Shown one piece after another: positions 35,776-44,786 of a DNA stretch of 64,000 nt. Within the stretch, counting starts at the first letter, position 1, and each line of letters begins with the position of its first letter. Location: NCBI GenBank assembly GCA_016290325.1, contig JAEETL010000009.1, positions 1 to 64,000 of the forward strand. The letters run 5' to 3'. The stretch is from Muribaculaceae bacterium. GTDB taxonomy: Bacteria; Bacteroidota; Bacteroidia; Bacteroidales; Muribaculaceae. Made by a program: the position numbers and the translations under genes. The notes beneath the pieces were generated by a model. The model was not told the origin of the DNA. It ran no database searches and saw only the letters and a list, made by a program, of their open reading frames with translations.

Positions 35776-36662
35776 CAATCCACTTTCACTACCAGGAAAT
35801 TAGATTTTCCCCAGAATCTATCTGAATTCAGGATATGCAAGGTTTTGACATTACCACGATCAATGATTTCGTAAGAATCTTTGGGATGGTTGGTCATCAG
35901 TTGAACCTTATCGCTATGCAAGGGGATTTCGCTCAAAGTGCGGCGGTCGGCTTTGGTGAAATAGGACATTTCAAAATCACCTTCCAGAATTTTGGTCTTG
36001 CGCAGGAAACCTGTTTCGATGATTTTGTGTTCTTTCAGTTCCTTTTTAGAACCGATGACATAATAGCACGAGTTCAGGTTAGTAACCTCGTTGGTGAGTT
36101 TCTTAGTTTCTTGCTCGGCAGCTTCTTTTTCCTTGGTCACGTTTTTGTTGACCGTGTTAAGCGAGTCTACGCTTTGGTTCAGGTTCTTGATCTGAATGTG
36201 TGCTGCTTCCAACTGTTCGGTAAGGTTATTGATGTTGTTCTGCTGTTCCTCAAGCTGTTGCTTCATCATGGCAATTGACTTCTCCATCTTGGAGTTGTAG
36301 TTGGTGGACTGTTTGAGACGTTTCTCCAGTTCAGCCAACCGTTGTTTGTGCTTATTGATGGATTGCTGGATGAGGACAATGTCATCACGGAGCTGTTTTT
36401 TGCGGTCAGGAGTTTCTCCATTCAGGTTGTTTACCGAGATGATGTCTTCCATCTCCTTGATTTGTGTCATACCGTCAGCAATGTCACTCATGAGTTGCAT
36501 GAGGCTGTCTTTCTCAGCATTGGCGGTATTGATTGAGTCTTGCAAAACGGCATTAATAGAGTCCTGGCGCATCGCCTCGGCCTCTAGTTTGTTGCTTCGC
36601 TGGCATGCGGGCAAGACGGCAAGCCCTACCATCAACCAGACTAAATACATGATCTTTTTCAT
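35775..36662 (-). CDS. Coiled-coil lipoprotein
   Basis: A 295-residue envelope protein. A lipoprotein signal ends at LAVLPAC (lipobox Cys 20). A long Gln/Glu/Lys-rich coiled coil follows (about residues 45-200, with DSINAVLQDSINTANAEKDSLMQLM at the start). A small C-terminal globular domain contains LNSCYYVIGSKKELKEHKIIETGFLRKTKIL and HSDKVQLMTNHPKDSYEI. This arrangement recurs as an uncharacterised Bacteroidetes family, from memory. The overlapping start of the glycerate kinase gene suggests one transcript, though no functional link is obvious. Confidence 0.82.
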   Translation of the reverse strand: MKKIMYLVWLMVGLAVLPACQRSNKLEAEAMRQDSINAVLQDSINTANAEKDSLMQLMSDIADGMTQIKEMEDIISVNNLNGETPDRKKQLRDDIVLIQQSINKHKQRLAELEKRLKQSTNYNSKMEKSIAMMKQQLEEQQNNINNLTEQLEAAHIQIKNLNQSVDSLNTVNKNVTKEKEAAEQETKKLTNEVTNLNSCYYVIGSKKELKEHKIIETGFLRKTKILEGDFEMSYFTKADRRTLSEIPLHSDKVQLMTNHPKDSYEIIDRGNVKTLHILNSDRFWGKSNFLVVKVD

Positions 36663-36710
36663 ACCTATAGAATTTATGTTGTTTACTTTTTAAATGCTTA
36701 ATAATCTTTA

Positions 36711-37445
36711 TTATACTTTCGCTTTCTTCTGCTTAAATTCAGCATACTTGTCCACCTTAACCGATGTGGCGGGCGGACATCCGGCGACAACAATGACAAT
36801 TTCGCCGCGAGGAGCGGTAGCAGTGAAATAGTCGACTAGTTCGCTTAGCGTGCCGTTGTGGGTTGTGTTGTGCAACTTGCTGATTTCTCGCACGACACTG
36901 GCCTCACGGTCACCGCCAAAGACGTCAGCAAACTGCTGCAAGGTCTTTAGCAGCCTAACTGGTGACTCATAAAACACCATTGTCAAGGATTGGGTCTTCA
37001 ACTCCTCTAGTCGGCTGGCACGGCCTTTCTTTTGAGGCAGGAAACCCTCAAATATAAAGCGATCGCACGGCAGTCCGGAGTTGACCAATGCCGGCACAAA
37101 GGCAGTCGCACCCGGTAGGGTCTCAACCTCGATGCCCTGTCGGCGGCATTCCCTGGACAGCAGGAACCCCGGGTCACTGATGCCGGGAGTGCCCGCATCG
37201 CTGATGAGCGCCATGACTGCTCCGCCTTGCAATTGCTCCACCACCGCTGTCACGGCCTCGTGCTCGTTGAACTTGTGATGGCTGCGCATGGGGGTGGCAA
37301 TACCGAAGTGCTTGAGCAATACGCCACTGGTGCGAGTGTCCTCGGCAAGCACCGTATCAACACCTTTGAGCACCTCGATGGCACGGGGTGTCATATCGTC
37401 GAGGTTCCCTACAGGTGTGGGTACTATGTAAAGTTTGCCGGCCAT
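36711..37445 (-). CDS. rsmI: 16S rRNA (cytidine-1402-2'-O)-methyltransferase
   Basis: A 244-residue tetrapyrrole-methylase-fold enzyme that 2'-O-methylates C1402 in the 30S P site. The protein opens LYIVPTPVGNLDDMTPRAIEVL and includes AEDTRTSGVLLKHFGI, LISDAGTPGISDPGFLL, GATAFVPALVNSGLP, FEGFLPQKKGRASRLEEL and the VVREISKLHN block, all characteristic of RsmI. It is shorter than E. coli RsmI (286), lacking the C-terminal tail, as is common in Bacteroidetes. It follows the acidic protein gene by 12 bases. Confidence 0.97.
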   Translation of the reverse strand: MAGKLYIVPTPVGNLDDMTPRAIEVLKGVDTVLAEDTRTSGVLLKHFGIATPMRSHHKFNEHEAVTAVVEQLQGGAVMALISDAGTPGISDPGFLLSRECRRQGIEVETLPGATAFVPALVNSGLPCDRFIFEGFLPQKKGRASRLEELKTQSLTMVFYESPVRLLKTLQQFADVFGGDREASVVREISKLHNTTHNGTLSELVDYFTATAPRGEIVIVVAGCPPATSVKVDKYAEFKQKKAKV

Positions 37446-37457
37446 TTAGTGAAATTG

Positions 37458-38402
37458 TTAACCCTGGAAATGGTTACGCACGATGTTCATGAAGTCTTGA
37501 ACGACTTCGTTCTCGCGGTCCCAATTCAACTGGCTATAGAAATATAGTTCGGCATTGCCGTAACTTCTCATGATCTCGATGTGCTCGATAGCGGTGTTCA
37601 TTGCGTTGGCGCTTCCGGCAAATAATTCGCGTTGGAAACGGAAACGGTCATTGACCGAGAACGCTTTGCGGATGTCCTTAGAGAGCGTGCGTTGCAGTTT
37701 CTCATCTACGCGCAAGGGTGCTTGGGGCTCATCAACTTCGGGAAACTCGGTGGGAACGGGAGGGGTAGGCATCTCCTCCTCGGGTTCGGGAACTTCGTCA
37801 TCATCGGGCATGATAAACTCGACGGTGATGTCGGCCAGTTCGCGGTCGTCCTCTGGAAGAATTTCGGGATCGGGCTCAGGAACCGGCTCCTCATTGATTT
37901 CCTCCCTGAATGGTGGTGGAGTCACAGGAACTTCAGGAATCTCAGGAGTAGCGGGAGCGGCAGGAGGAGTTACAGGTGTTTCAGCAGCAACGGTTGGTGC
38001 GGCAGGTGGTGTGATTGTCTCATGCTTTGGCTCTTCAAAGTCAAGTGCAAACACTTCCTTAAATTCCTCACCATTGTCATGCTGCCAAGTCTCGTCAGCA
38101 TCATAGTCCTCCTCGGGAAGATGCTCAAGAGCCTCTGGTTTCTCTTCTTCCTTGGTAACCTCCTCGTCCTTGGCAACTACCTCGGTGTTTTGAATTTCTG
38201 TGGCCTCTGTCTCTTTGGCAGGTGTTTCGGCTTGTTCTGCTGTCAGCTTAACGCCGCACATCTCGGCCAATTCCCGCACCTTGCGCTGGATTTTATTAGT
38301 GATTACTTCGGGCGTGTTCTCGTCACCCAATCGGCGGGTAACAAGCATCAGGCCTTCTATCTCATATACATGAGAGAGCATTTTCTCTATTGACATGTTC
38401 AT
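37458..38402 (-). CDS. Acidic Pro/Glu-rich protein, conserved ends
   Basis: A 314-residue soluble protein with no signal peptide. The N-terminus (MSIEKMLSHVYEIEGLMLVTRRLGDENTPEVITNKI) is helical. Residues about 75-225 are a low-complexity Pro/Glu/Thr linker (APTVAAETPVTPPAAPATPEIP region). The C-terminal 85 residues are well ordered (RTLSKDIRKAFSVNDRFRFQREL, then NRDENEVV-like WDRENEVVQDFMNIV). I recognise this N- and C-terminal pairing as a conserved unnamed Bacteroidetes protein; the role is unknown. It sits upstream of rsmI and may share its transcript. Either of two Met codons (38402, 38396) could start it. Confidence 0.75.
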   Translation of the reverse strand: MNMSIEKMLSHVYEIEGLMLVTRRLGDENTPEVITNKIQRKVRELAEMCGVKLTAEQAETPAKETEATEIQNTEVVAKDEEVTKEEEKPEALEHLPEEDYDADETWQHDNGEEFKEVFALDFEEPKHETITPPAAPTVAAETPVTPPAAPATPEIPEVPVTPPPFREEINEEPVPEPDPEILPEDDRELADITVEFIMPDDDEVPEPEEEMPTPPVPTEFPEVDEPQAPLRVDEKLQRTLSKDIRKAFSVNDRFRFQRELFAGSANAMNTAIEHIEIMRSYGNAELYFYSQLNWDRENEVVQDFMNIVRNHFQG

Positions 38403-38613
38403 AATCGTTTGTTACATTGTAGCTTAGCGAACAATCGCCAAGGATTTGCTTTACATTTAACCTGCAAGTTTACGAACTTTTTTTCATTCATCAACAATTT
38501 TCCCCAAAAAAATCCAACCCTGCATTCATCGATACACGTTTTTATAAAAGCATTCCGACCTTGGAAAAAGCAAATGTAGACGTCATTTCTTAGCACTTTA
38601 GTTTGGCATAGAA
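38403..38613. other. Divergent intergenic region, no gene seen
   Basis: This is the first part of the 305-base divergent gap between the leftward acidic-protein gene and clpS. It is AT-rich with homopolymer runs and holds no convincing ORF or hairpin. A weak TAAACTTG on the minus strand (38472-38465) could be the -7 box of the leftward gene. Confidence 0.5.
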
Positions 38614-38645
38614 TTTGCTGAATTGGATAAATAAGTCTAATTTTG
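38614..38645 (+). promoter_or_regulatory. Promoter of clpS-clpA-aat
   Basis: TTTG (38614-38617), a 20-base spacer, TAATTTTG (38638-38645), 62 bases before the clpS ATG; a complete consensus match. Confidence 0.75.
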
Positions 38646-38707
38646 TAAAATGAAAATGGAGGGTAAATCTCCATTTGCCATCAATAGATATTAGATCAAA
38701 TAGGATT

Positions 38708-39034
38708 ATGCCTAACAATTCAAATAATCCCAATCAGGGTACAGGAACAGGCGCAGCGACACGTGACAAAGTTCTCATCGAGGAGCCACGGCAATACAAG
38801 GTGATCTTCCACAACGATGACTTCACGACCATGGAGTTTGTCACCGATGTGCTTCGTCGGGTATTCAACAAGCCGGCCGACGAGGCGGTGGTGCTCATGA
38901 TGAAGGTGCACCGCGAGGGCCAGGCTATCGTTGGGGTATATAGCTATGACGTGGCGATGACCAAGGCGTCACAGGCCACATCCATGGCGCGCGCCGAGGG
39001 ATTCCCGTTGCAGGTCACCTGTGAACCCGAATGA
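38708..39034 (+). CDS. clpS: ATP-dependent Clp protease adaptor ClpS
   Basis: A 108-residue adaptor that delivers proteins with destabilising N-terminal residues (Leu, Phe, Trp, Tyr) to ClpA. After a flexible Asn/Gly-rich tail (residues 1-25) comes the core: YKVIFHNDDFTTMEFV carries the N-degron-binding Asn-Asp-Asp and Met, and MMKVHREGQAIVG carries the conserved His. The first of three genes clpS-clpA-aat. The ATG at 38708 gives the expected size; an upstream in-frame Met (38675) would add 11 residues without conservation. Confidence 0.95.
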   Translation: MPNNSNNPNQGTGTGAATRDKVLIEEPRQYKVIFHNDDFTTMEFVTDVLRRVFNKPADEAVVLMMKVHREGQAIVGVYSYDVAMTKASQATSMARAEGFPLQVTCEPE

Positions 39035-39075
39035 GAGTAATCGTTTAGTATCAACACCATTATTTCTATCAATCA

Positions 39076-41307
39076 GTGGAAATCTCAACAAATCTGGAAA
39101 ATATAATGACCAGTGCCCATGTGCTGGCCTATACTTGTGGCACGAGACTTGTCACCCCCGAGCACTTGTTGCTGGTCACGCTCGAAGAGCAGCCAGTGTT
39201 ATCGGCATTGCAGGGGCTGGCTCAGTTGCCCGTCGAGGATGTGAAACAACGCCTTCGGGAGTATACCGACCGCCTGGATAAATTCTCTGATGACGAAGAT
39301 GACGCCGATATGATGGGCTCCCACCAGTATGGCGAACTCATCAAGGGTTTGGAACTGACCAGCCGGACGTCGTCAGCCAAGGTAGTGGATGTGCCTCATC
39401 TGTTGAACGTCATGATATGGCTCAACGACTCCTTTGCGGCCAATTGCCTCAATGCGCTTATCGGTGACCATAAAGGATACTTCCTGCAAGCGGTATCAAG
39501 GGCCTATGAAGATGGCAATGATTCAGATAATATTATGAAACAACCAGACGCGCCCAATGAGCAGACTCAACAACCCGCTGCAGCCAATGGCAGTTGGCGT
39601 GACTTTGTGCTCTGTATCAACGATCATTTGGCAGACCACAATCCGCTTATCGGGCGAGAGGCAGAACTTGACCGCACGATTCAGGTACTTTGCCGCAAGG
39701 ACAAAAACAATCCCTTGCACATCGGCGAGCCTGGTGTGGGCAAGACATCAATCGTCTATGGTTTAGCACAGCGCATCGAGGACGGCAATGTGCCTGAATC
39801 ATTGAGCGGTAGTCGCATCTACCAACTCGACTTGGGTTCGCTTATCGCGGGCACCCAATTTAGGGGCGATTTCGAGAAGCGCCTCAAGATGGTGATGAAG
39901 GGTATCGATGCTGAGCAAGGAGCTATCCTTTATATCGATGAAATCCATAATATCGTGGGTGCCGGACAGACAGGTGAAGGCTCGATGGACGCGAGCAACT
40001 TGTTAAAACCGTATCTCGAGGGCGGCAAGGTGCGTTTTATAGGTGCCACTACCTATGAGGAGTACAACCGTTACATTATGCGTAATAAGGGGCTGATGCG
40101 CCGTTTCCAACAGGTGGCAATTGAGGAGCCCAGCATCGAGGAGACGCTCAAGATTGTTCAGATGCTCAAGGAGGGCTATGAGACTTTCCATGGCGTGAAA
40201 TATGACGATGACGCGTTAAGGTTTGCTGTTGAGGGTAGCGCCCGCCATATTACTGACCGATACTTGCCTGATAAGGCCATCGACCTGATGGATGAGGCAG
40301 GCGCATGGGTGCAGATGAACCGCAAGGAGGGTGAGGAACGACGTGTGGATAAGGCCCTCATTGCCAATGTGCTTGCACGAGTATCTAAGGTGGAGGCCTT
40401 GACGATTGATGAGGGAGATAATGACAAGTTGGAGAGCCTGGAGCCGCGCATCCTGGACAAAATCTATGGTCAGGACCAGGCTGTGAAGCAAGTAGTTGAG
40501 GCCGTGCAGATGTCTAAAGCGGGTCTCACCGACGAGAATAAACCTCTAGCCTCGTTACTCTTTGTCGGTCCCACGGGCGTGGGAAAGACCGAAGTAGCGC
40601 GTGTGTTGGCCAAGGAGTTGGGCGTTGAACTCGTTCGCTTTGATATGAGCGAGTATGTCGAGAAGCACACCGTCGCTAAACTCATCGGCTCGCCAGCTGG
40701 ATATGTTGGCTACGATGACGGTGGCCTGCTGACCGATGCGGTGAGGAAACACCCTGATTGCGTATTATTGCTCGACGAGATTGAGAAAGCCCACGATGAC
40801 ATATTCAACTTGCTCTTGCAGGTGATGGATTATGGCACATTGAGTGACAACAAGGGCCGCAAAGCCGTCTTCCGCAATGTGGTACTGATTATGACAAGCA
40901 ATGCAGGAGCCCAGTTTGCCCATCAGGCTTCGGTAGGCTTCGCTTCGACGGTCACTGCAGGTCAGGCGATGCTCAAGCAGGTGAAAAAGACATTTAAGCC
41001 CGAATTCATTAACCGCTTGTCATCAATTGTCGTGTTCAACGACATGGACCATACCATGGCAAGGATGATTCTGGATAAGAAACTGCGGGAACTCCAGGAA
41101 ATGCTCACCAATAAGGGTGTTACTCTCAAGTTGGGCGACAAGGCACGTGAGCAGTTGCTCAGCGAGGGTTATAGTCAGGAATATGGTGCCCGTGAAATGG
41201 ACCGTGTTATTCATAACCGACTCAAGAGTAGACTGGTGCGTGAAATCCTGTTCGGGTCACTAAAACAGGGTGGCGACTATGTGATTAACGATATAGGCGA
41301 TTTGTAA
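39076..41307 (+). CDS. clpA: ATP-dependent Clp protease ATP-binding subunit ClpA
   Basis: A 743-residue double-AAA+ unfoldase (E. coli ClpA 758). The N-terminal double Clp_N domain includes HVLAYTCGTRLVTPEHLLLVTLEEQP. AAA-1 has Walker A GEPGVGKTS and ILYIDEIHN. AAA-2 has GPTGVGKTE and VLLLDEIEKAHDD. The short spacer without the long ClpB middle domain distinguishes it from ClpB. The loop SVGFAST provides a hydrophobic-Gly-hydrophobic (VGF) tripeptide where ClpP-binding IGL/IGF loops sit. Translation probably starts at GTG 39076, because this gives the usual helix before HVLAY; the next ATG would trim it. ClpP itself is not in the window. Confidence 0.95.
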   Translation: MEISTNLENIMTSAHVLAYTCGTRLVTPEHLLLVTLEEQPVLSALQGLAQLPVEDVKQRLREYTDRLDKFSDDEDDADMMGSHQYGELIKGLELTSRTSSAKVVDVPHLLNVMIWLNDSFAANCLNALIGDHKGYFLQAVSRAYEDGNDSDNIMKQPDAPNEQTQQPAAANGSWRDFVLCINDHLADHNPLIGREAELDRTIQVLCRKDKNNPLHIGEPGVGKTSIVYGLAQRIEDGNVPESLSGSRIYQLDLGSLIAGTQFRGDFEKRLKMVMKGIDAEQGAILYIDEIHNIVGAGQTGEGSMDASNLLKPYLEGGKVRFIGATTYEEYNRYIMRNKGLMRRFQQVAIEEPSIEETLKIVQMLKEGYETFHGVKYDDDALRFAVEGSARHITDRYLPDKAIDLMDEAGAWVQMNRKEGEERRVDKALIANVLARVSKVEALTIDEGDNDKLESLEPRILDKIYGQDQAVKQVVEAVQMSKAGLTDENKPLASLLFVGPTGVGKTEVARVLAKELGVELVRFDMSEYVEKHTVAKLIGSPAGYVGYDDGGLLTDAVRKHPDCVLLLDEIEKAHDDIFNLLLQVMDYGTLSDNKGRKAVFRNVVLIMTSNAGAQFAHQASVGFASTVTAGQAMLKQVKKTFKPEFINRLSSIVVFNDMDHTMARMILDKKLRELQEMLTNKGVTLKLGDKAREQLLSEGYSQEYGAREMDRVIHNRLKSRLVREILFGSLKQGGDYVINDIGDL

Positions 41308-41315
41308 TAGGTGTT

Positions 41316-42047
41316 ATGATTTTTGAGCTCAGTGACGAACTGGTATTTCCCGATCCCCGAATGGGTGAGGAAGATGGCCTGTTGGCTGTCGGTGGTGACC
41401 TGAGTGTCGACCGCCTGTTGCTGGCCTATAGCTATGGCATTTTCCCGTGGTTTTCTTTCAGAGACTGGCCATGCCCGGCGTGGTATTGCCCCCAGAAGCG
41501 CTTTGTGATATTCCCCGATGAGATTCACATCTCGCACTCAATGCACACGTTGATGAATAAGCATGAGTATCGTGTGACATTTAATCGTGACTTTGACGGC
41601 GTTATTGAAGGCTGCAGCAGCGTTGACGGCCGTTACTACGCTAACGGTGCATGGTTGGGCGAGGACATCATGAAGGCCTATCGTGAACTTAACCGTTTGG
41701 GTTATGCTACAAGCGTTGAGGTGTGGAACAAAAACAGCGAGTTGGTTGGCGGGTTGTATGGTGTAATTGTGGGCGACTGCTACATTGGTGAAAGCATGTT
41801 CTCAAGAGAGCCTAACACATCAAAACTTGCCCTCATTAATCTAGCGCAATTCATGAGCAGAATTGGTGGTAAGATGATTGATTGCCAATTAGAAACGCCT
41901 CACCTCAAGTCAATGGGTGGACGGTTCATTTCTTATACTGAATACCTTGAGATTCTCAATCCAAAAGCATTGGAAGTGTTAAACGCTCCAGCTCCCAATC
42001 CCACTGAGCAACCAGCCGAAGAAGACAATCAAGAAACCACTAGTTAA
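41316..42047 (+). CDS. aat: Leucyl/phenylalanyl-tRNA-protein transferase
   Basis: A 243-residue aminoacyl transferase that adds Leu or Phe to N-terminal Arg/Lys, creating N-degrons recognised by ClpS. Family blocks: FPDPRMGEEDGLLAVGGDLS, LLLAYSYGIFPWF, the WYCPQKR segment, ANGAWLGEDIMKAYRELNRLGYATSVE, GGLYGVIVGDCYIGESMFS and DCQLETPHLKSMGGR. It begins 8 bases after the clpA stop, so adaptor, unfoldase and degron-making enzyme form one operon. Its 3' end overlaps the convergent U32 gene by 4 bases. Confidence 0.97.
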   Translation: MIFELSDELVFPDPRMGEEDGLLAVGGDLSVDRLLLAYSYGIFPWFSFRDWPCPAWYCPQKRFVIFPDEIHISHSMHTLMNKHEYRVTFNRDFDGVIEGCSSVDGRYYANGAWLGEDIMKAYRELNRLGYATSVEVWNKNSELVGGLYGVIVGDCYIGESMFSREPNTSKLALINLAQFMSRIGGKMIDCQLETPHLKSMGGRFISYTEYLEILNPKALEVLNAPAPNPTEQPAEEDNQETTS

Positions 42048-43879
42048 GGTCTCGTGATACGCATCTCGCAGGTGCGGCAGTCACAGGTGACGCGCAGCAA
42101 GGTTGTCCCGGTCTTGAGATAGAGGTCGCGAGGCAATTTGTCAGCGTTTTTCCCCTTGAGACATGCGCCCAGTTGACGGCGGATGCAGTAACGGGTGTGC
42201 ATGAGTGGGGTAGAGGCCGTGGCGGGTGTGCCGGCTTCGAGGGCTGGCGTGATTGTTGTCACGCCGTGGTCGCGATACACCTGCTCGGCCAGATGGTTGG
42301 CGACGTTGTCGGCAACTTCTAGTGTAGTTGTCGGATAAGGGATGGTTTTGTCCTCAGACCGACGCTTGTCGATAGGACGGGTAATAGCGTGAGTGCGGTC
42401 GAGCAGGTCAATGGCCTCGCGACGTAGTCGCGCCAATAGCGATGCGGGGATAAACATGTCACCAGGCACCTGTGCCTCGCGCAACCGATAGATGGTGCCA
42501 CCTAGTTTGCCGATTTCGGCGATTTGACGTTCTACTTGAGGCTTGGCGGCAGTTTGCAAGTCACAAGGCAGCGTGTGGGTGACACGGCAACCTCGCACGT
42601 CGCTGAGTGTTAGCACCAGCATATTTCCCGCATAGCGAAGCACGGCATCCACGGCGATGGAACGTGTGGCTGACGGCTTGGCCAGAACATCGTTGAACGC
42701 CTTGTCGGCAGTGCGATACACTTGGGCTCCGCGCGGGATAGTGACGTGTTCCCGCAGCAATACAGTGCCGTTTCCCAAAGCGCGATTGACACGTGCACCC
42801 GAGAACTGACCCTGCTGGTCGGTAAAACTCAAACCGTCACCATTGACAAGGATGGCACGGGTGTCGATGGTGAGTCTGTTGCCAATGCAACGCAATGCAC
42901 GACCCAAGTATTCACCTTGTGACTTGGGGGTCTCGATGTTGGCCATAGCAGTGCCGTCGAGGGGGTGGCGACCATCGAGGAAGTATCTGGTAAATCCACG
43001 GTTGAAACTTTTTTCCAATGAGGGCTCAAAGGTCAGTTCGGTATGTCCTGAAGATGAACGGCGATAGCTGTCATGATGGCGGTCGGTGATCTTGTCGATG
43101 GCGCGGCGATAATATGCCACCACATTCTTTACATATGATGCGTCTTTTAAGCGGCCTTCGATCTTGAATGATGATACGCCCGCTGCCATCATCTGCTCCA
43201 AGCAGTCGTTTCGAGCCATATCTCGCAGTGACAGCAAGTGCTTTCCCTCGACCAGCGTGTGACCTTGTGCGTCAACGAGGTCGTAGGGCAGGCGGCACAT
43301 TTGGGCGCACTCGCCGCGGTTGGCGCTGCGGTTCTTCAGCACCTGGCTGATGGCACAGCGTCCGCTATAGCTCACGCACAATGCGCCATGCACAAAAGCC
43401 TCAAGCGGCACTGTCGTGACCTTACGGATTGCCGCAATCTCGTCTAGCGTCAATTCACGCGCCATGACGAGCTGTGAAAACCCTAAGGCTTCGAGAAAAC
43501 GGGCTTTCTCGGGCGAGCGCAGGTCGCATTGCGTGCTGGCGTGCAGGGCGATGGGCGGCAGGTCCAACCTGAGTAATCCCAAGTCCTGGACGATGAGCGC
43601 GTCCACGCCAATGCGGTAAAGGTCATGAATGAGATGTTCTACTTCAGCCAGCTCGTTGTCATAGACCAATGTGTTGACGGTGGCATAGATTTTTGCATCG
43701 AAACGGTGGGCATAGTCACAAGCGCGGCGCACGTCATCGAGGCTGTTAGTGGCGTCGGCACGTGCCCCATGATGTGAGGCACCCATATACACCGCATCGG
43801 CGCCATGGTCGACAGCGGCGATGGCGATGTCAGCGTCACGGGCGGGCGCTAGCAGTTCTATGTCAGTGATGCGGTTCAA
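42044..43879 (-). CDS. Peptidase U32 family protein (RlhA/YdcP-like)
   Basis: A 611-residue protein with the U32 signature EAFVHGALCVSYSGRCAIS and the following Cys cluster NRGECAQMCRLPY, likely an Fe-S site. It opens ELLAPARDADIAIAAVDHGADAVYMGA, a TIM-barrel start shared with RlhA and TrhP. The C-terminal 300 residues form a DUF3656-like region. E. coli RlhA hydroxylates C2501 of 23S rRNA, so an RNA-modifying role is more likely than proteolysis. Translation must start at TTG 43879, which overlaps the stop of the upstream nitrilase gene (TTGA); no ATG precedes the conserved ELLAPA. Confidence 0.92.
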   Translation of the reverse strand: MNRITDIELLAPARDADIAIAAVDHGADAVYMGASHHGARADATNSLDDVRRACDYAHRFDAKIYATVNTLVYDNELAEVEHLIHDLYRIGVDALIVQDLGLLRLDLPPIALHASTQCDLRSPEKARFLEALGFSQLVMARELTLDEIAAIRKVTTVPLEAFVHGALCVSYSGRCAISQVLKNRSANRGECAQMCRLPYDLVDAQGHTLVEGKHLLSLRDMARNDCLEQMMAAGVSSFKIEGRLKDASYVKNVVAYYRRAIDKITDRHHDSYRRSSSGHTELTFEPSLEKSFNRGFTRYFLDGRHPLDGTAMANIETPKSQGEYLGRALRCIGNRLTIDTRAILVNGDGLSFTDQQGQFSGARVNRALGNGTVLLREHVTIPRGAQVYRTADKAFNDVLAKPSATRSIAVDAVLRYAGNMLVLTLSDVRGCRVTHTLPCDLQTAAKPQVERQIAEIGKLGGTIYRLREAQVPGDMFIPASLLARLRREAIDLLDRTHAITRPIDKRRSEDKTIPYPTTTLEVADNVANHLAEQVYRDHGVTTITPALEAGTPATASTPLMHTRYCIRRQLGACLKGKNADKLPRDLYLKTGTTLLRVTCDCRTCEMRITRP

Positions 43880-44676
43880 ATATCAAGGGTAAAGCTATCG
43901 GCATCACGCCATGCCGGGAATTTCTCGCGGAACTGTGCCAACTGAGCAGGCGATAAGTCGGCGGTGATGATGGGACTTGTCATGCGTTGGGCTATGACCT
44001 TGCCCTTGAAATCGATGACCATCGACGAGCCCTCGGGGTACTCCACGCCAGCGGGATCGGTACCACAACGGTTCACGCCACACACGTAGCACTCGTTCTC
44101 GATGGCGCGTGCCGCCAGCAACGTGCGCCACACCTGCTCGCGTGACTTGGGCCAGTTGGCGATGACCACCAGCAGGTCGTAGTTATTTTTCACATTGCGG
44201 CAGAACACGGGGAAACGCAGGTCATAGCACACCACAAACTTGATGTTGAAGCCACGGAAGCGCACGATGGGTGACTTGGTCAGACCCTGGTTGAATACCT
44301 TGTCTTCCCCGCCAAAGGAGAACAGGTGGCGCTTGTCATAGTAGGTTTCATCGCCATTAGGCTCAATGAAGAAGGCGCGGTTATAGAGTTGTGCAGCCGT
44401 GTTGGCCAGAAAACTGCCGATGATGCCCACATGGAACTCGTCGGCGAGTTTGCGCAGCTTGCGCAGGGTGTCGCCACTGTTCCACTCGGCCACAGCGGCC
44501 GCTTGCTCACGGTCTCCGGTCATGAAACCCGTGGTAAACAACTCGGGCAAGATGACCAGGTCGGTGTCTTCGGCCATATTGCGCATGTTGCGCTCCAGTT
44601 GCTTGAAGTTGGCGTCGCGGTCGCCCCAGACGATGTCGTCCTCAATGAGCGTGACGCGCATGTTGCGTGATATCAT
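43876..44676 (-). CDS. Nitrilase-superfamily omega-amidase (YafV-like)
   Basis: A 266-residue carbon-nitrogen hydrolase. The catalytic triad is visible: Glu in LVILPELFTTGF, Lys in YYDKRHLFSFGGED and Cys in VVCYDLRFPVFCRN. The YDKRHLF and CYDLRFP blocks match YafV/Nit2 omega-amidases, which hydrolyse alpha-ketoglutaramate or alpha-ketosuccinamate as metabolite repair. Its stop overlaps the TTG start of the downstream U32 gene by 4 bases. The start could also be Met 6 (44661). Confidence 0.92.
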   Translation of the reverse strand: MISRNMRVTLIEDDIVWGDRDANFKQLERNMRNMAEDTDLVILPELFTTGFMTGDREQAAAVAEWNSGDTLRKLRKLADEFHVGIIGSFLANTAAQLYNRAFFIEPNGDETYYDKRHLFSFGGEDKVFNQGLTKSPIVRFRGFNIKFVVCYDLRFPVFCRNVKNNYDLLVVIANWPKSREQVWRTLLAARAIENECYVCGVNRCGTDPAGVEYPEGSSMVIDFKGKVIAQRMTSPIITADLSPAQLAQFREKFPAWRDADSFTLDI

Positions 44677-44757
44677 CTTTTTAGATAGGAGTTAAAAGAT
44701 AAAAAATATAGATGGATGAAGTAAGTAGAGACAAGGCTCCATCACTCATCTCTAATC

Positions 44758-44786
44758 ATGAAATGGCGGACTGGCCGCCATTTCAT
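44758..44786 (-). terminator. Perfect 12-bp hairpin after the acyltransferase stop
   Basis: ATGAAATGGCGG (44758-44769) is exactly complementary to CCGCCATTTCAT (44775-44786), directly abutting the acyltransferase stop codon on the minus strand. There is no real T tail, so it may terminate weakly or protect the mRNA 3' end. Confidence 0.5.

Noticed and set aside
39076-41307. ClpB disaggregase
   Set aside because: The long coiled-coil middle domain of ClpB is missing and the gene follows clpS; ClpA fits.
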